From NCBI GenBank assembly GCA_029262895.1, contig JAJCYM010000046.1, positions 34,593-98,592 on the forward strand: 64,000 bases of DNA, in the 5' to 3' direction. Source of the stretch: Roseivirga sp. GTDB lineage: Bacteria > Bacteroidota > Bacteroidia > Cytophagales > Cyclobacteriaceae. The notes under the pieces are model-generated. The model did no database searches, had not been told where the DNA came from, and saw only the letters and a list, made by a program, of their open reading frames with translations. A program made the position numbers and the translations under genes. This document shows positions 36,301 through 44,256 of this stretch, in pieces (positions within the stretch are counted from its first letter, which is position 1; each line of letters starts with the position of its first letter).

Positions 36301-36866
36301 TTAGCACCTCGTTTGTTGGTCTTTTTAACATATTAAAGGTCATTACGATGTTACTCAGATGTGGTCAAACTTGACCGATATAACACGAATCTGAGATAAA
36401 TCCAATGGCCAAAGTATGGGATATGTGTAAGTCTTAATGATGACGATATAAGTCATTTTGTACTCTAAAACTCACCTTGTTAGTTAATCCATGGAGCAGT
36501 TCAAACTCTAAAATCGAAGATATGTCAAAAGAAAAAAGCGGAAAGCCTAAATCAGGAAAGACTCCGCCAGCAAGAACCTTGAAAGAGAAGCGTGCTGCGA
36601 AAGCTGAAAAACGCAAAGAGAAATCAAGAGGATCTGAGATCTAATATTATTTGGTTAATTCTAAGGCCCATTGATTTCAGTGAATACGAAAGTTGAAGAT
36701 ATGTTTTGAGGTTGAAACGAATTCTTTGGGCTTATTTTTTTCTAAGATTAATTCATTAGCAATGAACCATTCTCAAACCCATGTACTTGGTCATTATCTA
36801 TGATTTATGTAAGACTTACTTACTGATGTGTAACACACCCTCAGCCCATAATAACCAGCTTTGAAG
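36301..36866. other. intergenic region, one possible small ORF
   Basis: 566 bp between the AraC gene and the next hypothetical gene. Apart from the candidate Lys-rich small ORF at 36522-36608, I see no RNA gene, strong hairpin or repeat. Confidence 0.5.
36522..36608 (+). CDS. candidate Lys-rich small protein, possibly frameshifted
   Basis: A 28-codon ORF (MSKEKSGKPKSGKTPPARTL then KEKRAAKS). It ends at TGA 36606-36608, right after an AAAA run at 36600-36603. Dropping one A from that run would continue the frame as KAEKRKEKSRGSEI to a stop at 36643-36645, keeping the same Lys/Arg/Glu-rich composition. It may be a small basic protein with a recent frameshift, or chance. Confidence 0.35.
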
Positions 36867-37211
36867 ATGGTCAAAAAACTCAGAATCATGAATACCCGAC
36901 AACACAAAATAGTGCACATCGAACAGAAAGAGCGTAATCCGATTTCGGCTAGACCGGAAACCAGCAAATCCCACCTCTTCGACAGACTAAACACAATCCT
37001 AGGCAATTATCACGAAGTTTTCGATGCCTGGAACCCTGCGGAGTCCAGAATTTTCACTTATCTGAAGACAGTATCTAATCGTTTAACGAAGCTGTTAAAA
37101 ATAAATAGGAAAGAGCTTTTGTTACTTCAATTGATTCCGATCGATGCAAATCAGGAAAGTGAGTTGATTGGTATCAGAGAATTGGAAGAGCATAGGGATG
37201 AACAGATTTAA
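36867..37211 (+). CDS. hypothetical protein
   Basis: 114 residues from ATG 36867 (TTG 36861 and ATG 36888 are alternatives). Soluble, mixed charge, with a helical C-terminal half (YLKTVSNRLTKLLKINRKELLLLQLIPI). No family recognised. It overlaps the following small gene by 14 bp, suggesting a coupled pair. Confidence 0.55.
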   Translation: MVKKLRIMNTRQHKIVHIEQKERNPISARPETSKSHLFDRLNTILGNYHEVFDAWNPAESRIFTYLKTVSNRLTKLLKINRKELLLLQLIPIDANQESELIGIRELEEHRDEQI

Positions 37212-37395
37212 ACCTAGTCTGGACAATAAGTTCAAGGAAGGAGAAATAGTTTATGCCAAAGAATGCCCTGCCATTCCCTTAATCATCAGGCGATATGTGC
37301 ACAGAATATATTATTGTAGAATCATAGATGATCCAGAAGATGACGAATTGGTCTATTATGAAAGAGAGCTCGTACAAGGGCTTAAAAAATCATAG
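37198..37395 (+). CDS. small conserved hypothetical protein
   Basis: 65 residues from ATG 37198 (MNRFKPSLDNKF). The sequence GEIVYAKECPAIPLIIRRYVHRIYYCRI looks like a small beta-barrel (SH3/KOW-like), followed by an acidic DDPEDDELVYYEREL tail. I recall similar short proteins in other Bacteroidota but no function. Its start lies within the end of the preceding gene. Confidence 0.6.
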   Translation: MNRFKPSLDNKFKEGEIVYAKECPAIPLIIRRYVHRIYYCRIIDDPEDDELVYYERELVQGLKKS

Positions 37396-37467
37396 CGGCT
37401 CTGCCAAAATCACCCTTTAGACCCAATATGGCCTAATTTTATGTGAGGTCATTAAAACAATTCAATT

Positions 37468-38538
37468 ATGGAATCAGAAGCATTAGTATATAGTGAAAAC
37501 GAGTTCGGGAAACTGGACGGGAAGGTGGCCAATGGGCTGATCAGACATTCGGAAAAATTCAAAATTGTTGGCGTAATAGATAGTACCAAAGCAGGCTTGG
37601 ATGCCGGAAAGTATTTGGATGGAGTCAAAAACGGGATTCCTGTTTTTCAGAACATATATGCGGCCATCGCCAATCTCAGAAGAGCTCCTGAGTATTTCAT
37701 TTATGGAATCGCTCCCCTAACACCCACTATTGGGGAAGAAGACAGGGAGGTGCTTTTTACTGCCATGAAAATGGGTATGCATTTAGTGAACGGACTTCCT
37801 GAGTTTTTGTCAGACGATCCTGAATTTGCAAAAATTGCCAAAGAGTTTGGTGTCAAAATCTACGATGTAAGAAAACCTCCGGCAAGAAAAAATTTACACT
37901 CCTTTTCAGGGAAAATCAGACAAGTGAAGACACCTGTTATTGCTGTTCTAGGAACAGACTGCGCTGTGGGGAAGAGAACCACGGCAGTGAAATTGGTAGA
38001 TGCTCTTCGAGCCGAAGGAATGAAAGTAGAATTTATAGCCACAGGTCAAACTGGCTTGCTGCAGGGAGCAAAATATGGGTTTGCCATAGATGTCCTCAGT
38101 TCGGGCTTTGCTACTGGTGCAGTTGAGAATGCCATTTTCTCAGCTTACGAACAAGAAGATCCGGACATAATTATTGTTGAAGGACAAGGTGCGCTCAGTC
38201 ATCCTGCATTTACTTCTTCTAGTGCTATCATCAGAGGAGCCATGCCCGATGCCATTATTTTGCAACATCCTCCAAAAAGAAAAACTCGTTGTGATTTCCC
38301 TGATTTCAAAATGCCAACGATCGCAAGTGAAATAGAGCTTTTAGAACTATTCTCGAAATCCAAAGTAATTGCCATTACGCTTAATCATGAAGACATGACA
38401 GATGCTGAATTGGATCTTGAGATTTTGCAATGTGAAGAGAACCACAAAATCCCAGTCACTGATGTACTGAAACAAGGCTGTGATAAGTTGGTTGCTGAAT
38501 TGTTACTCCTATTCCCACGCCCTTTGAGTGTAAAGTGA
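37468..38538 (+). CDS. DUF1611 family P-loop protein (DgcN-like)
   Basis: 356 residues. An N-terminal Rossmann-like domain (~1-135) is followed by a P-loop domain with Walker A-type GTDCAVGKRTT (162-172) and VEGQGALSHPAF. DUF1611 proteins include DgcN, described as an N-acetyltransferase of D-glutamate catabolism; others in the family are uncharacterised. Here it is the first gene of a tight operon with a PLP racemase (4-bp overlap) and a D-Ala-D-Ala dipeptidase, which points to D-amino acid metabolism. The exact reaction is not fixed by sequence. Confidence 0.85.
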   Translation: MESEALVYSENEFGKLDGKVANGLIRHSEKFKIVGVIDSTKAGLDAGKYLDGVKNGIPVFQNIYAAIANLRRAPEYFIYGIAPLTPTIGEEDREVLFTAMKMGMHLVNGLPEFLSDDPEFAKIAKEFGVKIYDVRKPPARKNLHSFSGKIRQVKTPVIAVLGTDCAVGKRTTAVKLVDALRAEGMKVEFIATGQTGLLQGAKYGFAIDVLSSGFATGAVENAIFSAYEQEDPDIIIVEGQGALSHPAFTSSSAIIRGAMPDAIILQHPPKRKTRCDFPDFKMPTIASEIELLELFSKSKVIAITLNHEDMTDAELDLEILQCEENHKIPVTDVLKQGCDKLVAELLLLFPRPLSVK

Positions 38539-39596
38539 CGAACCCAAGGATAGAAATCAATCTTAAAAAGATAGCCCATAATACAAAAACACTCGTGGAG
38601 CTCTATGGCTCAAAAGGCATTGCTGTTGTTGGTGTAACCAAAGCAGTCTGTGGTTATCCTGAAATTGCTTCAGTGTTAGTCGAAAACGGCATAACAACAC
38701 TTGGAGACTCCAGACTAAGCAACATCAGTCGCATGCAAAAAGCTGGAGTAAAGGCGCGATTCCTTTTACTAAGAAGTCCAATGCTAAGTCAAGCAGAGGA
38801 AGTAATCAATACCGCAGATTGCAGTCTTAATTCAGAGATCTCAGTGCTCAAATCACTTTCAAAATTTGCCTTGCAACTTGGTGTGATTCATTGTGTAATT
38901 CTGATGGTGGAATTGGGTGATTTAAGAGAGGGCCTTATGCCGGATAACCTGCATAAGACCATCGCTCAAATATTGGAATTAAAAGGGTTGGAACTTGTGG
39001 GGTTGGGAACCAATCTGGCTTGTATGGGAGGAATTATACCCGATGAAAGTAAGATGAACCAACTCTCCTCCATTGCCACCACCATTGAAGAGAAATTCGG
39101 AATAGTATTGAAAATTATTTCTGGTGGCAATTCTGCGAACTATCGCTGGTTTATGCATAATGCTGGTATTGGTCGGGTTAATAGTCTTAGGCTAGGTGAA
39201 TCTCTCCTGTTAGGTAGAGAAACCTTACATAGAAAACCCATTCCGGGCCTTTTTACTGATGCATTCACGCTTATCACCGAAGTTATAGAAGCCCAAATCA
39301 AACCTAGCCTTCCCTTTGGCGACACTGGTCAAAATGCCTTTGGAAATAAGCCTCTATTCGAGGACAAGGGCTTCATGAGAAGAGCACTTGTAGGAATTGG
39401 CCAGCAAGATGTTATGACCTCAGATCTAAAACCCCTATCAAATGTCGAGATTCTTTCCGCAAGCAGTGATCATGTGGCACTGAATGCCCGAGCGACAAAA
39501 TTAAAAGTAGGACAAGAAGTTAGGTTTGGCATAAACTACAGTGCCTTGCTTTCTCTTATGACCTCCCCATATGTTTCCAAATCAATAATAGAATAA
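38535..39596 (+). CDS. alanine/ornithine racemase-type PLP enzyme
   Basis: 353 residues, fold-type III PLP enzyme with N-terminal alanine-racemase barrel. The likely PLP lysine is Lys36 in VVGVTKAVCG, and ISGGNSANYRW is the phosphate-binding loop. It resembles the YhfX/ornithine-racemase branch rather than biosynthetic Alr. GTG at 38535 overlaps the DUF1611 stop (GTGA). Substrate uncertain: alanine, ornithine, glutamate or another amino acid. Confidence 0.87.
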   Translation: MTNPRIEINLKKIAHNTKTLVELYGSKGIAVVGVTKAVCGYPEIASVLVENGITTLGDSRLSNISRMQKAGVKARFLLLRSPMLSQAEEVINTADCSLNSEISVLKSLSKFALQLGVIHCVILMVELGDLREGLMPDNLHKTIAQILELKGLELVGLGTNLACMGGIIPDESKMNQLSSIATTIEEKFGIVLKIISGGNSANYRWFMHNAGIGRVNSLRLGESLLLGRETLHRKPIPGLFTDAFTLITEVIEAQIKPSLPFGDTGQNAFGNKPLFEDKGFMRRALVGIGQQDVMTSDLKPLSNVEILSASSDHVALNARATKLKVGQEVRFGINYSALLSLMTSPYVSKSIIE

Positions 39597-39600
39597 ACTG

Positions 39601-40278
39601 ATGAATGTAAAGGAATACTGTAACCATGTAGAAAGGCAAGACCTATTACACAAGCAATTAGAGTCAACCTTTCCCATTAGGGAAAATAACGAACGATTGG
39701 TTAGTCTGTTAGACTCAGGGTTCAACCTGATCTTCGAGCCTTCTGTGATGAAAGACTACAAATACCTGATTCGCAAGGCCTTGGTGGAAAGAATTGGTAG
39801 AATAAGCCAATCACTGGACAAACAAGGCAAGGCTTTGATTATTCGGTCGGCCTGGAGGTCTTTTGAGCATCAGCAGATATTGTGGAATAATAAGGTCCAA
39901 TTCCTTCAAATGGAGCATCCTGGGAAAACGCTCGAAGAAATACATGAGTTGGTGGCCTATTTCATTGCTCCTGAACAAAAGTCTACACACGCTACCGGAG
40001 GGGCTGTTGATGCACTGATTTACGATTTAAAAACAGAAAGTGTATTAGACTTCGGTACCAACAAAGGATATGACATAGACCTGACCGAGCGCTGTTATCC
40101 TCACCACCCAGATATCTCAGCTAAGGCCAGGGAAAACAGGAGATTGCTCATGGGGCTTTTTGAAAAAGAGGACTTCATGTGCGACCTCAAAGAGTATTGG
40201 CATTTTGATTATGGCAATGTTGGATGGGCGATTGAAAAGGGAAGACTTCATGCAATCTATGGTGTTGTTGGGCAGTAG
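39601..40278 (+). CDS. D-Ala-D-Ala dipeptidase (VanX-like, peptidase M15)
   Basis: 225 residues. The zinc site SxHxxGxAxD is seen as STHATGGAVD (His130, Asp137), with EYWH (Glu198, His201) supplying the base and third ligand; SAWRS (Arg86) matches the VanX/DdpX arginine. No signal peptide, so cytoplasmic, as for DdpX. It hydrolyses D-Ala-D-Ala-type dipeptides. Located 4 bp after the racemase, no vanA/vanH-like genes are present, so salvage rather than vancomycin resistance is inferred. Confidence 0.88.
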   Translation: MNVKEYCNHVERQDLLHKQLESTFPIRENNERLVSLLDSGFNLIFEPSVMKDYKYLIRKALVERIGRISQSLDKQGKALIIRSAWRSFEHQQILWNNKVQFLQMEHPGKTLEEIHELVAYFIAPEQKSTHATGGAVDALIYDLKTESVLDFGTNKGYDIDLTERCYPHHPDISAKARENRRLLMGLFEKEDFMCDLKEYWHFDYGNVGWAIEKGRLHAIYGVVGQ

Positions 40279-40907
40279 TAAAGAGGTATTCATATCCTAT
40301 GGCATTGCCATCTCTTGTATTAGCTGTAGAACTGGGAAAATACTTCTTAGAATTCAGATCTTTAAAACACCCTAGTATGATCGATTGTGCATAACCTTAC
40401 TTTTTCTCATTCATTTCATAGGTTTTTGAGATGAGAGATGGGAAGCATTTCCTATCTATTTCCAATTTGAGATGAGAAAACACTGAGAAGCTGACATGGT
40501 TTTGTCCGTTCTTTGTCCGCGCATAACCTGAAGTAGAAAAAAGCAGTCCATAAGCCACCTAATGAGAGTTTTTTAGCCAAACAAACATATCATGTGGAAT
40601 GCGTGATTTTGTTGGAGCTCAGAAGACAAATTTAATAACTTCTTAAAAATACTCTAACACCGGTATAGTATCAGCCCAAATATTATGGCTATACCTTTTC
40701 AGCTCTGGCATACGCCTGGTTTTAAGAAACTAACCATCGAATATGGTTATCACGGAACCATTAATTTGCTCTGTGATAACTGGAGATTAGAGCAGTATCA
40801 CCTAGCATTTTCAGGAAGCCTGTATATTGAACTGTTAGATTCAATTCACTATCCATAGTAGTATACAATGTTTAGCATATTTGCAAAACTACCCGATGTG
40901 GAAGATT
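40279..40907. other. intergenic region containing repeat R1
   Basis: 629 bp with no gene. Most is occupied by repeat R1 (40401-40850). The first 120 bp and last 55 bp show nothing recognisable. Confidence 0.6.
40401..40850 (+). repeat. repeat R1, with rlmD-like 3' tail
   Basis: About 450 bp, clearly similar along its whole length to R2 (42449-42890) and in its first ~190 bp to R3. It starts with the arm TTTTCTCAT (40402-40410), pairs with ATGAGAAAA (40472-40480), and has an inner hairpin at 40437-40456 (GATGGGAA-GCAT-TTCCTATC). At 40582-40635 it reads as coding relic QTYHVECVILLELRRQI-stop, the C-terminus of a TrmA/RlmD-type enzyme. Direct repeat orientation relative to rlmD. Confidence 0.75.
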
Positions 40908-41774
40908 TTATTTCTTCGTTTCTAATGCAACCTCATGATATGTTTTACCTTGATACATGCCCAATAAGTTAGAAATTGATTTCCTAGAAATAACCCGGAC
41001 AAACCAATCTCCCAGTCTAGGAGATATTGCATCTAGTAAAAGCAAAAATTTTGGTTGAAATGGAACAATGATCCTAGATTTATTTCTAAGTATGCCGCTT
41101 AATGCAGCTTCTGCTACCTTTTCAGGCGATATGGGGGTCATGGCCTTAAAAGCAGCTGGCATATCATCGGGATTGACGTGATTTAATAGAGCCGTTTGAG
41201 TCAGTGCAGGATGGATAATAGATATTCGGATGCCCGTATTCTTTAGTTCTTGTCTGAGGCTATCTGAAAAACCGGAAATCGCATGCATTACAGCGGAATA
41301 CGCACCAAAGCCAGCGAACGCTTTTCTACCTACTACGGAAGACATATTCAGAATATTTCCATATGCCTGCCGCTTCATTACCTTCAGCACCTCCTGGGTC
41401 ACATGGATCGTTCCCATTAGATCAAGATCAATCATTTCCTTTAAGTGCTCTTCATACCCAGAATCCATAAACTCACCCACATATGAAGCTCCGGCATTAT
41501 TAAATAGTATATCTATTTGCTGATGAGCTTGTATTACCTGATCGACCATAGCCTTAACCTGACTATTTGATTTGACATCCGCAGTGATCACCAGGGGTTT
41601 CAAACCTCCTTCATCTATGATTCTTGAGGCGACTTGTTGGAGTTTCTCTAATCTTCGTGCCACGAGTACTACTTTAGCTCCTTCTTTTGCGAAAGCCAAG
41701 GCAGAAGCTCTACCAATGCCACTTGAAGCACCGGTAACAATAATTACCTTCTGATTGAATTTTTTCGTTTTCAT
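40908..41774 (-). CDS. short-chain dehydrogenase/reductase lacking the catalytic lysine
   Basis: 288 residues. The NAD(P)-binding TGASSGIG is at ~14-21, NNAG at ~92-95 and Ser146 in NMSS. The active-site YxxxK reads Tyr159-S-A-V-Met163, i.e. Lys is replaced by Met (codon ATG), although the flanking HAISGFSDSLRQEL is normal. Thus catalysis may be lost or altered. A C-terminal extension (~225-288) suggests the DHRS7/YqjQ-like group. A 20-nt palindrome identical in core to that before the MarR gene lies 17 bp upstream of its start. Confidence 0.88.
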   Translation of the reverse strand: MKTKKFNQKVIIVTGASSGIGRASALAFAKEGAKVVLVARRLEKLQQVASRIIDEGGLKPLVITADVKSNSQVKAMVDQVIQAHQQIDILFNNAGASYVGEFMDSGYEEHLKEMIDLDLMGTIHVTQEVLKVMKRQAYGNILNMSSVVGRKAFAGFGAYSAVMHAISGFSDSLRQELKNTGIRISIIHPALTQTALLNHVNPDDMPAAFKAMTPISPEKVAEAALSGILRNKSRIIVPFQPKFLLLLDAISPRLGDWFVRVISRKSISNLLGMYQGKTYHEVALETKK

Positions 41775-41790
41775 AATTTCAAATGTTTCT

Positions 41791-41810
41791 CATGTTGTAT
41801 ATACAACATG
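41791..41810. promoter_or_regulatory. MarR-type operator upstream of the SDR gene
   Basis: Perfect 20-nt palindrome CATGTTGTATATACAACATG. Its 16-nt core TGTTGTATATACAACA is repeated exactly before the MarR gene at 42260-42275, so one regulator probably controls both. Confidence 0.88.
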
Positions 41811-41823
41811 ATATTAAAAATGA

Positions 41824-42249
41824 TTAAATGTCCAATAATCGTTTGTTAAGCATATAAACAGCTTTTTCACCATCCCTCCCAAGAAGCTCTTTTGTCCTTT
41901 TTTGTGCTTGTATCCACTTGGGGATTAATGCATTTAAAAAGGTTTTTCCAGTTTCAGTAACACCTACTTGTGGACTTACACCATCTTGGTCTTTGGCAAT
42001 GAAACCCTTCCTGATGAGACCATTCAACTCTCTGGTTACAGTAGATCTTTCCAATTGCAAACTTTTTCCTATCTGGCTTTGTCTTACCATCCCGTGCTTA
42101 CCAACAAATAGCAAAATAGATTGCTGACCAAATGAAATACCCAACTCTTTTGTATGCGCATTATACAACTGATTAAGCTTCCTGGTTGCCATCCTTAATC
42201 GAGAATTAAGGCATTCATCAGGATTTATTTCATCAATTAAATATTTCAT
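41824..42249 (-). CDS. MarR family transcriptional regulator
   Basis: 141 residues from ATG 42249 (MKYLIDEINPDE); the open frame extends to a TTG inside the operator, which is unlikely to be used. The winged HTH is QSQIGKSLQLERSTVTRELNGLIRKGFIAKDQD. Upstream palindrome 42260-42275 overlaps its promoter, indicating autoregulation, and the same core stands before the SDR gene. The ligand is unknown. Lies between repeats R1 and R2 with the SDR gene. Confidence 0.9.
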   Translation of the reverse strand: MKYLIDEINPDECLNSRLRMATRKLNQLYNAHTKELGISFGQQSILLFVGKHGMVRQSQIGKSLQLERSTVTRELNGLIRKGFIAKDQDGVSPQVGVTETGKTFLNALIPKWIQAQKRTKELLGRDGEKAVYMLNKRLLDI

Positions 42250-42259
42250 ATTCTTTTCA

Positions 42260-42275
42260 TGTTGTATATACAACA
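42260..42275. promoter_or_regulatory. MarR autoregulatory operator
   Basis: Perfect 16-nt palindrome TGTTGTATATACAACA, 10 bp before the marR-type start codon, identical to the core of the palindrome before the SDR gene. Confidence 0.88.
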
Positions 42276-42448
42276 AAAGAATACAAAAAAAGTTTCATCC
42301 TTGTCTGAAGAATTTTCAGTTTATAAAAAATCTAACAAATGATTTGAACGCATGCCTCAGGCTGCCAATTTGAAACTGAGGTGCAAACCCGCTATTTTAG
42401 AAGCTATTAAATTGGTCCAGAGGCACAGCGTCATATCTGACGTCACAG

Positions 42449-42890
42449 TTTTTTCTCATCCATTTCATAGTTCTTCAGAAGATTGGAAGCATTTCCCATC
42501 TATTTCCTTATTGAGATGAGAAAATAATGAGAAGCTAACATATTTGTGTTCGAATCTTGTTCGCGCATAAGCTCAGACAGAAAAAAGCAGCCTCTAAATT
42601 GTCTAGGGAAGTATTTTAATACCAAACAAACATGTCATGTGGAATGCGTGATTTTGCTGGAACTCAGAAGACAAATTTAATAACTTATTAAAAATGCTCT
42701 CACACCGTTATAGTTCCTCCCGATAGTATCGGGACTATAGCTTTTCAGCCCTGCAAAAGAAGGGTTTTAAGAAACTAACCATTGAATCTGATTATCACGG
42801 AGCCATTAATTTGCTCCAACCTCCGGTTATCAGAGTATAGCAAAATATTTTCCAGAAGACTGTATATTCAACTGTTGTCCGCCATTAAGA
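42449..42890 (+). repeat. repeat R2, with rlmD-like 3' tail
   Basis: About 440 bp, roughly four-fifths identical to R1 by eye. Outer arms TTTTCTCAT (42451-42459) / ATGAGAAAA (42516-42524); inner hairpin 42481-42500 (GATTGGAA-GCAT-TTCCCATC). The relic at 42627-42680 reads QTCHVECVILLELRRQI-stop, nearly the same as in R1. Unlike R1 it contains TCCCGATAGTATCGGGA (42719-42735), a small perfect hairpin. It ends 9 bp before the propeller lipoprotein gene. Confidence 0.75.
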
Positions 42891-42899
42891 AAGCCTAGA

Positions 42900-43973
42900 A
42901 TGAAGATAAAGTCAATTTGGTTTTACCCGCTATTGGTAGTTATAACTCTGAACTACTCATGTAGTAACCCAGGTTACAAAACTTCTAATTCTGCGTCCGA
43001 GACTAATAACATAGAAACCAAAATAGATACAAATCTTTGGTTAAAAGAAACTCGTGGAATTCGTGATATTTTAGAGGACAGCAAGGGAAATATTTGGTTT
43101 TCAAGTCCCGACTTTACAGCCAAGTTTGATGGAAAAACAATACATTATTTTTCCAAAGATAATGGGCCAAACATTGTCGCTAATATTCATGAAGATATAA
43201 ATGGAATAATTTGGATAGAAGACGGTTTCAAAATTTTTCGATACAATGGCAAGCATTTTATTGAAGATAAATTGAACAACAATTCAGTTTCAAAAGGGAA
43301 TCAAAATAGTCTTTGGGTTCAAAGAGGATTAAGCCCAACAGATACTTCGTATGTAGAGCCAGGCATTTATGAATTTAATCAGACAAGCGGGAAATTCTAT
43401 CGGTATCCCGTGAATAGAGATGACAACAATAAATATCTATATTTTCCTACCACCAAAGCTTATGTGGGCAAGGATAGTACTATCTGGGCTGGAACAATGG
43501 AGAAGGTTTTTGGATTAAGGAAAAACGCTTTCATTTCAATTGGTCGTGAAGAGATGCAACGTCAGAATGACTCTATACAAATGGGGATTCGTGGAATCTT
43601 TGTAGATAGCAAAGGTAAATTGTGGATTGCGGATAATGGAGCAGGAATCTTTGTCTATGATGGAGTAGAGGTTGAAAATTTCACCAAAAAACACAAATTA
43701 AATAAAAGTGATACTGAAGGAAATTCACTTCATAAAGCATTTTCGATTGCAGAAGATTCTTTGGGAAATATGTGGTTTGGCACGGTGTATTCCGGTATTT
43801 GGAGGTACAACCCCAAAACAGCCGAATTCAAGAATTACACGAAGGATGACGGTGTAAAGAGTGATAATATTTGGACTATTTACAGAACCAGCAAAGGTGA
43901 GTTGCTTTTTGGAGGTGAATCTCCAGCCGCAGTTTATAAGTTTAATGGAAAAGCATTTGACAGAATCCACTGA
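42900..43973 (+). CDS. lipoprotein with two-component-regulator-type propeller repeats
   Basis: 357 residues. Signal peptide with lipobox LNYSC (Cys21), then an Asn/Ser/Thr linker. Repeats of the Reg_prop type follow, e.g. GIRDILEDSKGNIWFSS, DINGIIWIED, GIFVDSKGKLWIADNGAG, SIAEDSLGNMWFGTVYSG and TIYRTSKGELLFGGES. These build a beta-propeller like the periplasmic sensor part of hybrid two-component systems, but no kinase domain is attached. Function unknown; surface or periplasmic ligand binding is inferred. Confidence 0.82.
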   Translation: MKIKSIWFYPLLVVITLNYSCSNPGYKTSNSASETNNIETKIDTNLWLKETRGIRDILEDSKGNIWFSSPDFTAKFDGKTIHYFSKDNGPNIVANIHEDINGIIWIEDGFKIFRYNGKHFIEDKLNNNSVSKGNQNSLWVQRGLSPTDTSYVEPGIYEFNQTSGKFYRYPVNRDDNNKYLYFPTTKAYVGKDSTIWAGTMEKVFGLRKNAFISIGREEMQRQNDSIQMGIRGIFVDSKGKLWIADNGAGIFVYDGVEVENFTKKHKLNKSDTEGNSLHKAFSIAEDSLGNMWFGTVYSGIWRYNPKTAEFKNYTKDDGVKSDNIWTIYRTSKGELLFGGESPAAVYKFNGKAFDRIH

Positions 43974-44017
43974 AATAAACGCACAACAATGTGCATTATA
44001 CATGAAGGATTTCAGGT

Positions 44018-44235
44018 TTTTCTCATTCATTTCCTAGTTTTTCAAAAGATGAGAAGCATTTCCCATCTTTTCCAGTTTGAGGTGAGAAAATGCTGAGAAA
44101 CGGACAGGCTCTTGTCTGTTCTTTATCCGAGACCTTGGGAAGATATCTAAAATTGCCTCCAGACACCACAAAAGCAGGTTTTATAGCTAACAAACATATC
44201 ATGTGGAGAATGTAGTTTTGTTGGAATTGAGGTGA
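44018..44235 (+). repeat. repeat R3, with intact rlmD-like 3' tail
   Basis: About 218 bp, matching the first half of R1/R2. Arms TTTTCTCAT (44019-44027) / GTGAGAAAA (44082-44090); inner hairpin 44048-44067 (GATGAGAA-GCAT-TTCCCATC). The tail 44191-44235 encodes QTYHVENVVLLELR-stop: 13 of 14 residues equal those of the rlmD end at 35531-35575, with 36 of 45 bases identical and most differences at third codon positions. Confidence 0.8.
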
Positions 44236-44256
44236 GGCATTTTTGACAACAACTGA

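Larger units (their letters stand above)
42250..42899. other. intergenic region containing operator and repeat R2
   Basis: 650 bp without a gene. Holds the MarR operator at its left end and repeat R2 at 42449-42890; the ~170 bp between them shows nothing recognisable. Confidence 0.6.

Noticed and set aside
37468..40278. Vancomycin-resistance cluster
   Set aside because: A VanX-like dipeptidase is present but no VanA/VanH-type ligase or dehydrogenase; DUF1611 and a racemase fit salvage better.
35576..44240. Prophage or complete integrative element
   Set aside because: No integrase, transposase, phage structural or conjugation gene is present, so only a passive, accreted island can be supported.
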